A stretch of DNA of 64,000 bases from Eutrigla gurnardus. Lineage: Eukaryota; Chordata; Actinopteri; Perciformes; Triglidae. Both the position numbers and the translations under genes were made by a program. The notes below the pieces were generated by a model. That model was given only the letters and a program-made list of their open reading frames with translations, had not been told where the DNA came from and did not search any database. Below, piece after piece: positions 1 to 11,904 of the stretch (the first letter of the stretch is position 1; every line of letters begins with the position of its first letter). The DNA is taken from NCBI GenBank assembly GCA_963514095.1, contig OY741268.1:9599300-9663299 (forward strand), given 5' to 3'.

Positions 1-330
1 CACTGCCTTCTAGGATGCCCTTCTATTGAAGGTAACGTAATAAAGTGCCCTTTGGTTTGCCCTTCCAGTGGAGAAAATTTGATTAATTGCACTCTAGGAT
101 GCCCATCCCATGGAGAACATGTGATGAAGTGAACACTAGGGTGCCTTCCAGTGGAGAAAACATGATAAAGTGAACTCTAGGATGCCCTTCCCGTGGAGAA
201 AATGTGATGAAGTGAACTCTAGGATGCCCTTCCAGTGGAGAAAACATGATGAAGTGAACCCTAGGATGCCCTTTCAGTGGAGAAATCATGATAAAGTGAA
301 CTCTAGGATGCCCTTCCTTCTCCAGTGGAA
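1..330. repeat. 42-bp minisatellite
   Basis: About six imperfect copies of a 42-base unit containing GTGGAGAAAACATGAT and AACTCTAGGATGCCC, with unit starts near 68, 110, 151, 193, 235 and 277. A more decayed copy lies before 68, and a 6-base insertion precedes the final partial copy near 325. The unit is a multiple of three, so the minus strand keeps a 14-residue repeating frame (GHPRVHFIMFSPLE). This is a by-product of the unit length and not evidence of a protein. Confidence 0.9.
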
Positions 331-609
331 GCTGGATCTTAATACATAAAACAATAAAACCATGTTCTGAGCATGTTTCTCTCATGAATCCTGTCATTTC
401 TTCCGCTATCCCCTTGTTTAAGTCGTTCAACATTTCAAGCAGCAGTTAAATGTTGAAAACAGAGATGGAAATAGCAGACTGGCGAAGAAAAATGTTGAAT
501 ATAAAACCGTATGATTACAGACTCATCATCAGCGATCCACTGAGCTGTGTTATTGCTGTGTTATCTCTGTTGCTGGCCTGACAGATGATGGCTGCTCTAC
601 ATCTGTGTT

Positions 610-612
<3 letters not shown>

Positions 613-671
<59 letters not shown>

Positions 672-682
672 TGTGTGTGTGT
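613..682. repeat. (GT)n microsatellite
   Basis: A perfect GT run of about 58 bases, then one C interruption and six more repeats. It lies in the intron after coding exon 16. Confidence 0.97.
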
Positions 683-915
683 TTACACATGTATCAGCAG
701 CAGGCTGCTAGATCATCTCGTACTACCTTACTTGTCATTGCATGTATGAAATTATGTGTAATTTTTCAACAGTTGAATTTTCTGTTTGTCTGGAATTTTG
801 TCATAAGGCTACTTGAATCATCAGCAGGCTCCCAGGTGTCAGACAATGTCATATCACTGAATATTTGTGTGTAGCACCTTTGATGTGTGTGCTGATGCAT
901 GTCATTTTTGTGTGT

Positions 916-917
<2 letters not shown>

Positions 918-952
<35 letters not shown>
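918..952. repeat. (GT)n microsatellite
   Basis: Perfect GT run of about 17 units in the same intron as the previous tract. Confidence 0.95.
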
Positions 953-955
<3 letters not shown>

Positions 956-1404
956 TGAGGCTGAAAAGCACAACACAGAAAATGACGTTCTGAAGTGACA
1001 AATAGCAGAGACATGGCCTTCAGTTAAATTGAACCTTTGAAATATTTCATTTAAATTCAGTGATTCAATTGAAATATACTGATGTTTTTGGCTCTAGGCT
1101 GTATGAATGTTCCAGATATTAGTCTATATGTGTGTGTGTTGAAGAATTCATCATTAGGTCATTTATTATTATTATTACTATTTTAGATGCTCTGAAGGCG
1201 ACAGCTGTCAGTCACCTGCTCAGTTTCTGGGTTGGGTGTTCAGCATTTACACCTGTTTGTAACACCATCATTGTGCTATGACAATGAAAATAAAACTACT
1301 TGAAAGCAGATATGCCGACCCACTCATCTGTGTTAGCATGTTGAATCTGTTTCCATTCACAAAACCAACACACCATCCTCATCTTAGACGCAAATCCACA
1401 AACA

Positions 1405-1443
1405 TATATATATATACAGTATATATACACACACACACACACA
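1405..1443. repeat. (TA)n/(CA)n compound microsatellite beside splice donor
   Basis: Alternating TA then CA repeats ending about 28 bases from the donor of coding exon 16. Confidence 0.9.
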
Positions 1444-1470
1444 TTCATCTGCGCCCCTTTGTGCTCCTAC

Positions 1471-1682
1471 CTTCATCACCAGGCTTCCAGGCGTCAGATC
1501 CTCTGATATCTCTGCACTGTTGCCGCCAGGTCCGAACACTGGTGCATTGTCGTTCAGGTCCGTCACGTTGATGATAACCGTGGTGATGTCGGTGAGGGAC
1601 GACTTGCCACGACTCCCCTCTATAGACAGATAGTACTCCCGGGACACTTCAAAGTCCAGCGGGGCGACGAGGGTCAGGAGGC
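1471..1682 (-). CDS. fat2: fat2 coding exon 16: end of cadherin repeat 31, start of 32 (last exon in window)
   Basis: 212 bases. The acceptor is ggcttgcag|GCCTCC and the donor is GTGATGAAG|gtagga, in phase 0. It encodes LLTLVAPLDFEVSREYYLSI, SLTDITTVIINVTDLNDNAP and SAEISEDLTPGSLVMK. It matches human FAT2 around DFETSPKYFLSIE and SSLSDVTTVMVNITDVN. The next exon, expected to open with a VSATDxDG-like strand in phase 0, is not found between base 1 and 1470 and must lie outside the window. Confidence 0.92.
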
Positions 1683-2368
1683 CTGCAAGCCACAAGGTGA
1701 AGACTTGAATGATGCTCATTGGACAGCGTGAGAGACGATGTGCTACATTTTCACCTGTTCTTTCAACAAACCCCCCAAAAAAGAATGTCGGCTCGTTTCT
1801 CCATTTCTACCTTTGGTTCACTGTAGTATAAAACATCACAAAGCTCACTGAACACGATTGCTTTGCGTGCAGCCTTCTGGTGTTATGTTATGGGATTTGT
1901 TCTGGATGATGAAATCCATGACTTATAACTTTCACTCTGATCTCCAACATGCAGAGTTCACTACCGGTACAAAGCTGCCCAGCTCACCTCATGAGCAGAA
2001 CACCGCGGGGATCAGAAAACATGTGCAAGGTCTTTCTTTTGTATCGTGTTATCAGAATCACCGGTGGGTCCATCATTACAAAAACATGTTGCATAAACCA
2101 TGTTGCATCAGATAAAATTATGCACAGTCAGTTGAAGCAATATGAAAAGTGGCATCTTGGGTTTGATATTATATTTCGTTCACTTTAGGTGAGCTTTCTA
2201 TTGCTTCAATTACTTATTAGAGCTAGAAGAAAGAAAAATCTGTGTCTCAAACACAGACTTTACTTGGGCAGGTATATTAAAGGTATATTAACAGCCACCA
2301 AGTATACTGACGTAGTAGTGGACTAGTGGCTGGAGAGCTCCACAGTGATTGCTTTTAAGACATCTTGT

Positions 2369-2642
2369 AAATGGTAAATGGTAAAATGGTAAATGGCCTC
2401 ATTTATATAGCGCTTTTCTCCAAAGCGCTTTACAGGAATGACTGACATTCACCCATTCACTCACACATTCACACACTGACGGCGGAGTCAACCACGCAGG
2501 GCGACAGCCAGCTCTTCAGGAGCAATTGGGGTGAGGTGTCTTCCTCAGGGACACCAGGCACTCAGCTAGGAGGAGCCAGGGATCGAACCGGCAATCTTGC
2601 GGTTGCCAGCGGTTGCCAGCCAAACGCCACACCTGCTGAGCT
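2369..2642. repeat. Teleost interspersed short repeat (TATATAGCGCTTTTCT type)
   Basis: Starts with repeated AAATGGTAAATGG, then TTTATATAGCGCTTTTCTCC and CAAAGCGCTTTACA, then CCCATTCACTCACACATTCA and CACACTGACGGCGG, and ends near CACACCTGCTGAGCT. I recognise this as a very common short dispersed repeat of ray-finned fish genomes, but I cannot name its family with certainty. It has no coding capacity. Confidence 0.75.
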
Positions 2643-2720
2643 AAAAACTCAAGTCCTCCATTTGAGAACCACTGGTGTATGACTTACAGCATGACAGCAT
2701 CAACAACCCCACAAAGATCT

Positions 2721-3165
2721 GCTATATGCTAACATTTAGTAGGAGTTGTTGTATTGTTAAATTGTAAACATGCTAGTATTAGCATTTGAATGTGTATAAT
2801 CTATTTCTATATGCTAACATTTAGTAGGAGACACTGAGCATCTTATATTGTTAACAGGCTAGTATTAGCATTTGAATGTGTATAATCTATTTCTATATAC
2901 TAACATTTAGTAGGAGACACTGAGCATCTTATATTGTTAACAGGCTAGTATTAGCATTTGAATGTGTATAATCTATTTCTATATACTAACATTTAGTAGG
3001 AGACACTGAGCATCTTATATTGTTAACAGGCTAGTATTAGCATTTGAATGTGTATAATCTATTTCTATATACTAACATTTAGTAGGAGACACTGAGCATG
3101 TTATATTGTTAACATGCTAGTATTAGCATTTCAATGTGTATAACCTATTTCTATATGGTAGCATT
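2721..3165. repeat. 86-bp tandem repeat array
   Basis: About five head-to-tail copies of an 86-base unit containing CTAACATTTAGTAGGAGACA, TATATTGTTAACAGGCTAGT and ATTTGAATGTGTATAATCTA. The TAACATTTAG motif recurs at 2730, 2815, 2901, 2987 and 3073 (spacing 85, 86, 86, 86). The three central copies are almost identical; the outer copies have diverged, as expected from unequal exchange in the middle of an array. Confidence 0.95.
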
Positions 3166-6100
3166 TAGCATGCTCATATTTATAATGTAACACGCTTAGC
3201 TTTTGCACGTTTATGGGGGAAACAAACTGAACGCTGCTCCTCCATGTTTGGCTTTGACTCTGTGGACAGAAAGCAGACCTGAACCAGACACCTGGGAGCT
3301 TTCACTGGTTCCATTCAGTGCTTCATAAACCAGCAGCAGCATTTTGAACACAAAATAATCCTTGATATATTTTTAAGCTGAGCACTGACTTTTAATTGTT
3401 CCTCCTTCCTCTGAAAACCTTTGTTTTGTCTTTTGCCTAATTAAAAAGATTCTGACACTTCCTCAGTGCTTGTATTGGACCATGGTCCCCCGGTGATTTG
3501 GTTATGTAAGTTGTGATCTGTTAAACGTTAAATAAAAAAGCCACTTATTAAAGAAAACAATAATAATTTACAGAAATCTGCACAGTCCCACCCAATCTGT
3601 TACTCACACACATGACCATAATTCTTACTCAGACCTGGTTTCATATATCTCCATCTTTTTCAGTTGCACGTCTGAACTGTCATCATCCCCTCTGTATGTA
3701 AACTACTGGCATGCTGCTCCGCTCCACTGCACATCACATTATGTGGAGCGACAGGCATAATATACAGTTTTAAATGGATGTTCTAAAGGTACAGCCAAGG
3801 TGCTTTAGATGGTAATATCCACCATAAGTCAAACATGCACCATGTCTGGCATCATGTGACATATGTAGTGAACTCCCATTTTTGTCAGCTCAGTGAAGCT
3901 GTGAGTTTAACCTTTCAGGGATTATAAATCTCGCCACAGCTGGCTGCTATCTTCCTGTGTTATCTGTCATCCACATGTGAAGCTTAAACTCAATTTATGG
4001 CGGCAATAAAAGAGGTGTCAGAGTCCTTAAGGGGATAAGATGTGTCATGTCCACTTTTTTGGGGTCTGTTATTGAGTTGCTCCTTTCAGGGGGTATAAAG
4101 CCCTCATTCATTTGACCTCTCGTAAACCTGCATAGCTTTAACAGACCTCTTCACCTCCTGCTCTCTCCTCCTCCGAGCCTCGTTACTGAATGTTTGGTGT
4201 GTCGGTTGTACTGCATGAGATATTGCCAAGCTGGAGGCTAAAACAATACACTATTTATAGTGTTCGAATTTGCAAATCACTGGAGCTGAAAGATTCAGTT
4301 GATCAACCAGTTGATTTTGAAATTACAGATTCAATTGTTAACTGGCAACGTTTTTAAATAATTGCTGAATGCTGAAATCAATGTTCATATAAGTACTAAA
4401 AATCCCAGATCCGATTATTTCCTGACAAATGATTAATCATAGGAGTAATGAGTCATCGTCAGAGCTGACGTGAGACATCATTTACTAATAGCTGTGTTTT
4501 GTGAAGAAAGGCTGCTGATTTAAATCCAGCCAGGATCTGCTATAAAGCAGAGGATGATAACTGTTCTCACATGTCTGGCAATATGCACCACTTTTCCATA
4601 TTGTCAACAAATGAAAAGACCAAACCCACCCAATGAATCGACCAGTCTTCTTCCTCTGAGCCACGGAGCAAAACACATCAGTGAGCCTCACTGTTGTTCC
4701 TTCATTTCCATGAACAAACACACTGGAGTGTATTCTGACTCTCATACACCGTCCCGCTGCCAAAATACTGCACCAAATGTTGATTCATCCACTGCTGAAA
4801 ATACTCCCTCAAAAAGCATTATTTCCTCCTTTGTTAATTTAATATATTATTATTTGTATGCATATCTCTTTAGTAGAAAACACTGAGAGACTGACTAACA
4901 GAGAAGAAAGACAGAACAATGCTCAGTCTGTCTTTGCTGGATTAAGATTTCATCAAAAGTACCAAATTAACAAACATGCTGGAGAAAAGTCATCCTCTGA
5001 TGCCATTTTCGTTGCTTCCAATAAAGCCTCGCTCCGTCTGGTTTCCCCATCTCAGCCTTCTTCCCTTAATAAACTCACTCGTAAAGTCTGCAAATGATGC
5101 ATCTCTCAATTACCAGCAAACCAAATCTAAGCTTGTAATTTGTACCCGGATCATCCAGCCGCTGCCAGCTTTTATACATCTGTTTGTTCCAACTTTCTTT
5201 TATTACACTAAGCAGCTCTGAAGGGATGATATCTCCGTTAGTGTGCTCGTTGCACCACACAAAGCCTGAGCATGTGTGTGTGTGTGTTCTTGGGCCGCCA
5301 GCCAGTCTGCTGAACCACACTTCATTAAGATAAAACAAAATGGGATCCAGCAAAAACAACCATCCGCCGCTCCCCTCCGACTAAACACCTCCAGGTTCCA
5401 ACAAGTAAATGATTTGAACACAGAGTTCACATCTCAGAGATTTGGAAAACAGCGTGAGTCAGAATGATCCACTGTTTATTTGTTTACAGCTTTCTGTTGG
5501 GAGAAAGTTGGCCGACTTGGCCTTTCTATCTACGTCCCACGTCTCATTCATACTCTTCCGTAAGTTCTTACTCAGACATTATTTATTACAGAGAAGCTCT
5601 GCTGCTCATTCATACACTGCTAACAACTCCCCGGGGGTTGAGTGCCTTGCTCAGGGGACTTTGGACCGCTGCTAATGAGAATCAAAGAGGTGGTTTCTGC
5701 ATTTATGATCACATCTGAGTCACATCTATGACGGTCTGATTCAAAAGCAACTTCCCAGTGTTTCCAACAGGAACTGTGAGTAAGGACGGGACAATCATTA
5801 ATGACTGATTCATTTGATAGAATTTAATCATGGAGATGCATTTTAAAATGTATTTCTATTTTATCTATGCAGACCTTATGGTTCATGATCAGCTTATTTC
5901 GTATTTAAAAATTTGAAAAGTAATTTTCCCTGACAAAAGATGCATCTCATCTGTGACCCAATAAATATATTTCTTAACAAAAATGTAAAATGATTCCAAT
6001 ATGTTTGCTGCCATTTCAAGAGTTTAACCATATTTTGATGATTATCGGGAGAACATTGTGAATCACAATTATTTTGGCTAGGTTAATCATGGAATTTTCT

Positions 6101-8363
6101 AATCGCCCCATGTCTATTTTTGAGACTGCTGGGTGGGTAGACCTCAGATCTTCTACGGGGGTTTGGGAGGGTCCATTCCTGCAAGGAGGTTCACCATACT
6201 TTATCTGAAAGGCAATGAATGGAAACCTTTCAAGTAGATGGGTTTGCCTTGTCAAGGGTATTTGTTGCAAATTGCACCGTTTTTTATTTAGTGTGAGTTA
6301 TTCTTTGCACAGGGAAATGAGTGTGGTGGTAATCTGAACAACTCGCAGGGGGTCGATCTCCAGACCGGTGGCGGTGCTCTGCCACTCCAAGGAAGTGCGC
6401 TCGTCGAAGGTCAGCCAGCGGGGGTAATTGGGTAATTGATGGGAAACACTGAATGCAGTTATTATCTCTGGATGGGTCTAAATGACAAAATAACAAGGAG
6501 CGCCACTTTATGACAATATTGGATTTCATTTTTCTATTACCTGCAGCTCAGCTGAATGCAGCCCATGTCGGTTTCTGTGTGAGATCATGTGTAATGATAT
6601 CACCAGAGATGCTTCTTCCTGTTGCTTTAATGATGCAGGGAGAATGACGGCTAATTACAGCGGAGCTGGCATTATCAAAGGAGACAGACCCGAGAATGTT
6701 TATTTCTGCTGATGAAGTTACAGCTTACGTGTGTGTCGGAAAGACTGATGTATTTACAAAGGCTGTCAGTTTATATTTGAGCTTTAATATTTTGTTTGAA
6801 TCTGGGAAAAATAATTCTAAATATTTGTAGATTGCCTTGAGGTCAGCCCTATTTACCTGTCAAAAAATCTAAGCTGAAAAATGGAGGAAGACAAGAGTGA
6901 GCATGTTGTGTTCTACACCATAAGTGACCAACAAAGATACGGCTGATTTTCCAACTCTACAAAGACAACTAATCTTTGGGAACTCGCCAACCAAGTGAGG
7001 CAGCAGAGGTGACTGGAGGAACGTCAACAGTTCTAAGCTGTTCAAATTGTCCACACATCATATATTTCCTGCTCAACTATTAATACACCGGCACCAGGAT
7101 GAATCTAAATGCCCACTGAAGCTGTTGACCTCAAGCATGAAGTCAACTTCTGGCAAAAAAAAAGAAGTTTTATTTCCAATCCAATATGCCAAAAGAGAAA
7201 ATAAATCCTCCCTTGTTTTCTTCCCTGACTAAAAGTATTCCCATCAATCTTTAACTCTGCTCTGCCTCTTTGTACTATTAGTGTAAATAATTCAAACAAA
7301 CACACATACACGCTCACGCTCACACACACACACACACACACACAATGTAATCTCGATCCAGAAACCACCAGAGGCAGACCTCTCTCTTCCTCTCTGTAAC
7401 CGTCATGTTTCTGCAGATACTTATGCTATTGAGATTTATTGTGGCAATTTTTGCCATTAAAATGGTGCATGTGATTGAGATAATGATACAGTGGTGTGTG
7501 TGTGGTTTGTGGTGGTGTATGGTTTATGGTTTATGGTTAATGTTGTGGCTGCCTGCTGCCAGGTTTCTGTCAATAAGGGTCCGTATCAGTGTTTTGTGTG
7601 TTGCCCAAAGCGGCTCATTCTGCTGAATGTAATACGACTTCTCAGACAGGAGTCACTGCTCGGAGGTGATTCATCAAAGTCAACTAAATGATTCACGTGT
7701 CTCACTGAATGTACACATACACACACGCGCACACACAATGCAGCTTTCAGAAACTCAGACTGAAGTTTTAAATGCAACAGGTTATTGAATCTGACACAAG
7801 TTTAAAGCTAAAAGAATAAAAGCTTCTCTCGGACGATGAACCAAACACACTGATGCATGTGGACTCGACCACTACGTCTAAAGTCCCTGATGAACTTGAC
7901 AACGGACAGACATACTTTCGAAAAACATCCTCGGTCTTAAGGTGTAAAACACATTGACTCCAGGTGTTCAGACCGAAAGTGTTGTTTGTTTTAGAGATGA
8001 AGGCAGTGCAATCCAGAAAGTCCTGTTTAAGTAACAGATCCACAAGTTTGATGCCAAAACATTCAACCCTATGATACAGGATTATATAACTCGGGAAAGT
8101 GATCACAGCGGCAACTGGTTTATCTTTCGTGACAGCGAAAGCAATTCTCCGCTCTATTAAAACTCAAAACTTCTTTCTGGTAATATGGTGAGGGAATGTG
8201 GGTGATGAGTGATAATCATGTCATATGTGACCTGTTTTCAGTTTATTCCTCCCTCAAAAAGTCATCTCTCAAATATAAAACGCAACACTATCAGCTCTTT
8301 TTTGAGGGAAGGAAAAGAAACCATTCAACCGTTACATGAACTTACTTGCCAGTAGGCTATATA

Positions 8364-8364
<1 letters not shown>

Positions 8365-8438
<74 letters not shown>
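8365..8438. repeat. (CA)n microsatellite
   Basis: Uninterrupted CA run of about 37 units, followed by TATACAGTATA. Confidence 0.97.
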
Positions 8439-8444
<6 letters not shown>

Positions 8445-9640
8445 GTATATTATTCACCCTTCTCTCTCTCCAAATCAAATCTCAGCAAACAATCTCTAAC
8501 CTAAACTCATCTGTGAGAATTTAATAAAAAAAAGACCTGAATAAAGATTGACACACCCGGATTGTTTTCTTTTTTGCGCAATTAATGTGGATGTGAACAT
8601 TTTTTAACTGGTGTTTTTCTCATGAATACTTTTACACAATGTGAATATTACACGGCGAAAAACTGACAGAATTTTTTTTGGAGCAATTTAGATCTTTCTG
8701 AGCTTTAGCATCACAAATAAAGGCATCAACCAATCATGTAGTGTGGAAAGAACATACAACAGTATGGAGGCTCTGTAGTCCAAGCCAAGACAACAAACTT
8801 TATGTCTTCTTTTAACCTTGACAAGGGCAGCAGACCAGATCTTCTCCTTTCACAATAAAAGCCTGAGACATATACACTGTAACTGTTTATCAGAGGGAAC
8901 TCTGAGTCACTCAGAGCAGGTCGCCAAAAAATCCTCTACCTGCACACCTTTTATTTAAAAATGTATGTAACTGTCGTAAATTCATAAATCACTGCCAGCC
9001 TGGCTTTATATGAATAAAATCTTCCTACCAAATTATATATTGTTTGTTTAATGCAAACTGTGTTTAAAGTATCTGGTATGTTAACTTTGGACACGGCTAC
9101 ACGAACCGACTGTTACAGGAATGTGCACCAACAAATCATCTGTACCTTCCAAAATATACAATGCTGGCATATTAAAAGTGTAGACTGCATGACCATTTTA
9201 CAAAAAAGTTGCTGCCATTTCAGTCACTTTGTCCACAGTAATCATCGATGTTGATGGTGTATCGATAAATAATCCAGCCATCTAAAGTTTGCTCAATGTT
9301 TTATAAAGTGTAGAGTGCAGCACAGCAGGGCTGAGATTGATCATTCCAAGGACAAGCTGGGAATCCATTTCTGACGCAGTAGTGTGTGTGTGTGTGTGTG
9401 TGTGTGTATTCTCATTAATATCACTGACATTTCATTGCACAAACGCTGACTCAACAGTTCAGGTTAATACAGAGATGCTGTACAAAAGTACTGCACACTG
9501 GCGGTGAAGTAAATTGGGTTATTTTGGCCGTGACACTTGATCCTTTAAGTGTTCCTGGATCAGTTCCCTGTGAAACCCCATGTTGAGGGAGTAATCAAAT
9601 AAAACCAAGGGGGGATAGCCTGATCAAAGGATGTATTGAT

Positions 9641-10302
9641 CAGAGGTGGGACCAAGTCATTGTTTTGCAAGTCACAAGTAAGTCTCAATTCTTTACCCTC
9701 AAGTCCCAAGTCAAGATCAACAAGTCTCAAGTCAAGTCCCAGGTCCTACAGTTTGAGTTTCAAGTCCTTTCTTGTCCGGTTACTTAGCCGATAAGCTAGC
9801 GTTAGCTTTCATTCAGAACTTACCGCTCTTTGTGCAACTTCAAATGTTGAACAAAGTTGGAAGTTGTTGTGTCTCCGTCTGTAATCTTTTGCATGTTTTG
9901 CATATTGCAATTCATTTTTTGTTGACCACCTCGTAGTTTTTTTACCCAAAAAAACTTGTAATCGTTTTTGCCACGTTGTTTGACAGTTCTTCTTCAGTGG
10001 TTGTCCCGCAATTTGATTGGATGGATGCTGTCGGATCAAAACAACGTGGATCTAATTTGATTGGATGTTGTGCCGACAGCACACACACACAGATGCACAT
10101 AAACACAGAGAGAGATGGGATTTGGGTTTTGTGGAAAATAGCAAATCTTTTCAAGTCAAGTGAAGTCACGAGTTACTGATGTTAAAGTTAAAGTTAAAGT
10201 CCAAGTCGAGTTGCAAGTCTCTTTACATTTTGTCAAGTCGAGTCTAAAGTCATTCAATTCATGACTCGACTCCAAGTCATGTGACACGAGTCCACAACGC
10301 TG
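9641..10302. mobile_element. Non-autonomous hAT-like element with 8-bp target duplication
   Basis: The left end reads CAGAGGTGGGACCAAGTCA. The right end, reverse-complemented, reads CAGCGTTGTGGACTCGTGTC. Both ends carry many CAAGTC/AAGTCAAGT subterminal motifs, of the kind hAT transposases bind. The flanks are GTATTGAT (9633-9640) and GTATCGAT (10303-10310), an 8-base duplication with one mismatch, which is diagnostic of the hAT superfamily. No transposase frame is present in the 662 bases, so it would depend on a related autonomous copy. The AAGTCAAGTC-rich type is widespread in fish. Confidence 0.8.
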
Positions 10303-11514
10303 GTATCGATCACTACAAGCTACACAGGTTACAGACAAGTTAGAGACTTCCTCAGCCTTTAAATCACTTCCCTGCACTTTTAATATGGATCAGTGTGGCT
10401 TTACATCCCTTTCACTCACCCCTCCATTTTATCTACCTTTTATTCATCCAGGTTAGCTCTTTGAGACCCAGGGTCTCATTCACAAGAGAGACCTGTCTCA
10501 AACGACTGACTGAGTCTGCTGTGATCACTTTTCGCTTCGTGAGTTTGTTTTCCGAGCAGACAAATATTGGACCTCTGCTTGAGGCTGTTCCCTAAAAGAC
10601 ACTTCTCAGATATGCCAATGCCATGAAATGGCTGTTTGTGTCACAAAACTGCAATTTTTGCCGGTCAGTTCATAGTCATGTGACATGAGTGAGTAGTCAG
10701 TCAAGTTAACGGCATTAATTAAGTGGTTTCGTTATATAAACCTAACTTCCATTGAAGACAGAAGTTCATTATGAGTGCACAGGTTCGAGGTACCTGGAGC
10801 TTCTTATTTGTAGCTGCGGTGTATTTGGCGAGGGTAAGAATGTGTTTATTTTTCCGTCATGTTGTTTAAACTTTTAAAACGCAGCTCTCCCCAAATAATG
10901 AAACTTAAAGCAGTGGGTAGTGATCAATGAGTGCGGCTCTTCTGACCAGCTGCCCTGTAATGATTTATCGGCAGGAAGCCGTGAGGCGGTCCCACGCCGT
11001 CCAAAGGGCTGACTGCAGTTCACTCCCACACTCAGCAAGTTTTGAAGTCCAGCGAGGGACGGAGCACAGGAAAACTGAACTTCAGGTCTGTAAGTCCAAC
11101 TCTTACTTTAATGGAAGTAGTAAAACCAACACTTGAAGCTGTGTCAGAACATTTGCTCGAGAACAAAAGCATAAAGATAAGACAGAAATCGTAATACTGA
11201 ATTACAGTAAAATAATTAAATTAATTTAATTTTGACATTTTAACATCTATGAACTGTTAAAAAGTATTGAATCATGTGGCTAATTAGAGACATATTGATG
11301 TATTAATATTAATTTAAGAACAATCCTAATAACCGTAAACCTGTGATACAAATGCTGAGTAGACTGTCAGAAGGAAATTCAATTTTGGAATTTTTGCTTT
11401 TCATGTTGCTTCTGGCTTTGTGCCGTGAATTAATCCAGCTGGATGTTTGTGTCATAAACGTTAGTTTTAAAATATGCAGATGAATTAAGACAGATGGGTG
11501 AACATGTTCCTTAC

Positions 11515-11904
11515 CTGTCCGTGTGTCCAGCAGGAAGCGTCCGTCCTCGTTGCCGGACACGATGCGGTAGACGATGCGATCCGGCCCCCCTCCGTCTCTC
11601 GTCAGGGCGGAGACACTCAGCACCTCCGACCCGACCTCCAAGGATTCTGGGAGCTGAGCAGTGTACTCAGAGCTCAGGAAGACAGGCTGGTAGTCGTTCA
11701 GGGAGACCACGTCCACCGTCACGGTGGCGACGGAGTAGAGATGGCGAGGCAGGCCGCGATCGGTGGCCTTCACTTTCAGCTCGAAGGTGGGCGGTATGTC
11801 GGAGGTCAAGGGTCGCTCCAGCCGCAGGATCCCGGAAAACTCGTCCAGAGAGAAGTAGCCGCTGTCACCCGCCAGGAGGGAATACTTCACCTCAGAGTTT
11901 ATAC
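11515..11904 (-). CDS. fat2: fat2 coding exon 15: end of cadherin repeat 30, start of 31
   Basis: 390 bases, phase 1 at both ends. The acceptor is cctccag|GTATAAAC and the donor is CGGACAG|gtaagg. It encodes INSEVKYSLLAGDSGYFSLD, LERPLTSDIPPTFELKVKAT, the linker SLNDYQPVF and VYRIVSGNEDGRFLLDTRTG. It is GC-rich (about 72% in a sample). The plus-strand frames of 144-152 codons across it are antisense shadows caused by this composition. Confidence 0.93.

Larger units (their letters stand above)
1..1470. other. fat2 intron (3' part outside window)
   Basis: Intronic sequence downstream of coding exon 16. It holds the 42-bp minisatellite at its left end, two (GT)n microsatellites and a TA/CA tract next to the splice donor. 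No further cadherin exon is seen on either strand. Confidence 0.8.
1683..11514. other. fat2 intron, 9.8 kb
   Basis: Intron between coding exons 15 and 16. It contains a teleost short repeat (2369-2642), an 86-bp tandem array (2721-3165), (CA)n tracts at 7321-7344, 8365-8438 and 9382-9407 and a hAT-like element (9641-10302). Elsewhere it is AT-rich sequence in which I see no gene; open frames are short and lack recognisable motifs. Confidence 0.85.

Noticed and set aside
8336..8524. Frames made of alternating Thr-His or Cys-Val residues at microsatellites (also 605-874, 16358-16571, 43501-43747)
   Set aside because: Translations of CA/GT repeats, not proteins.
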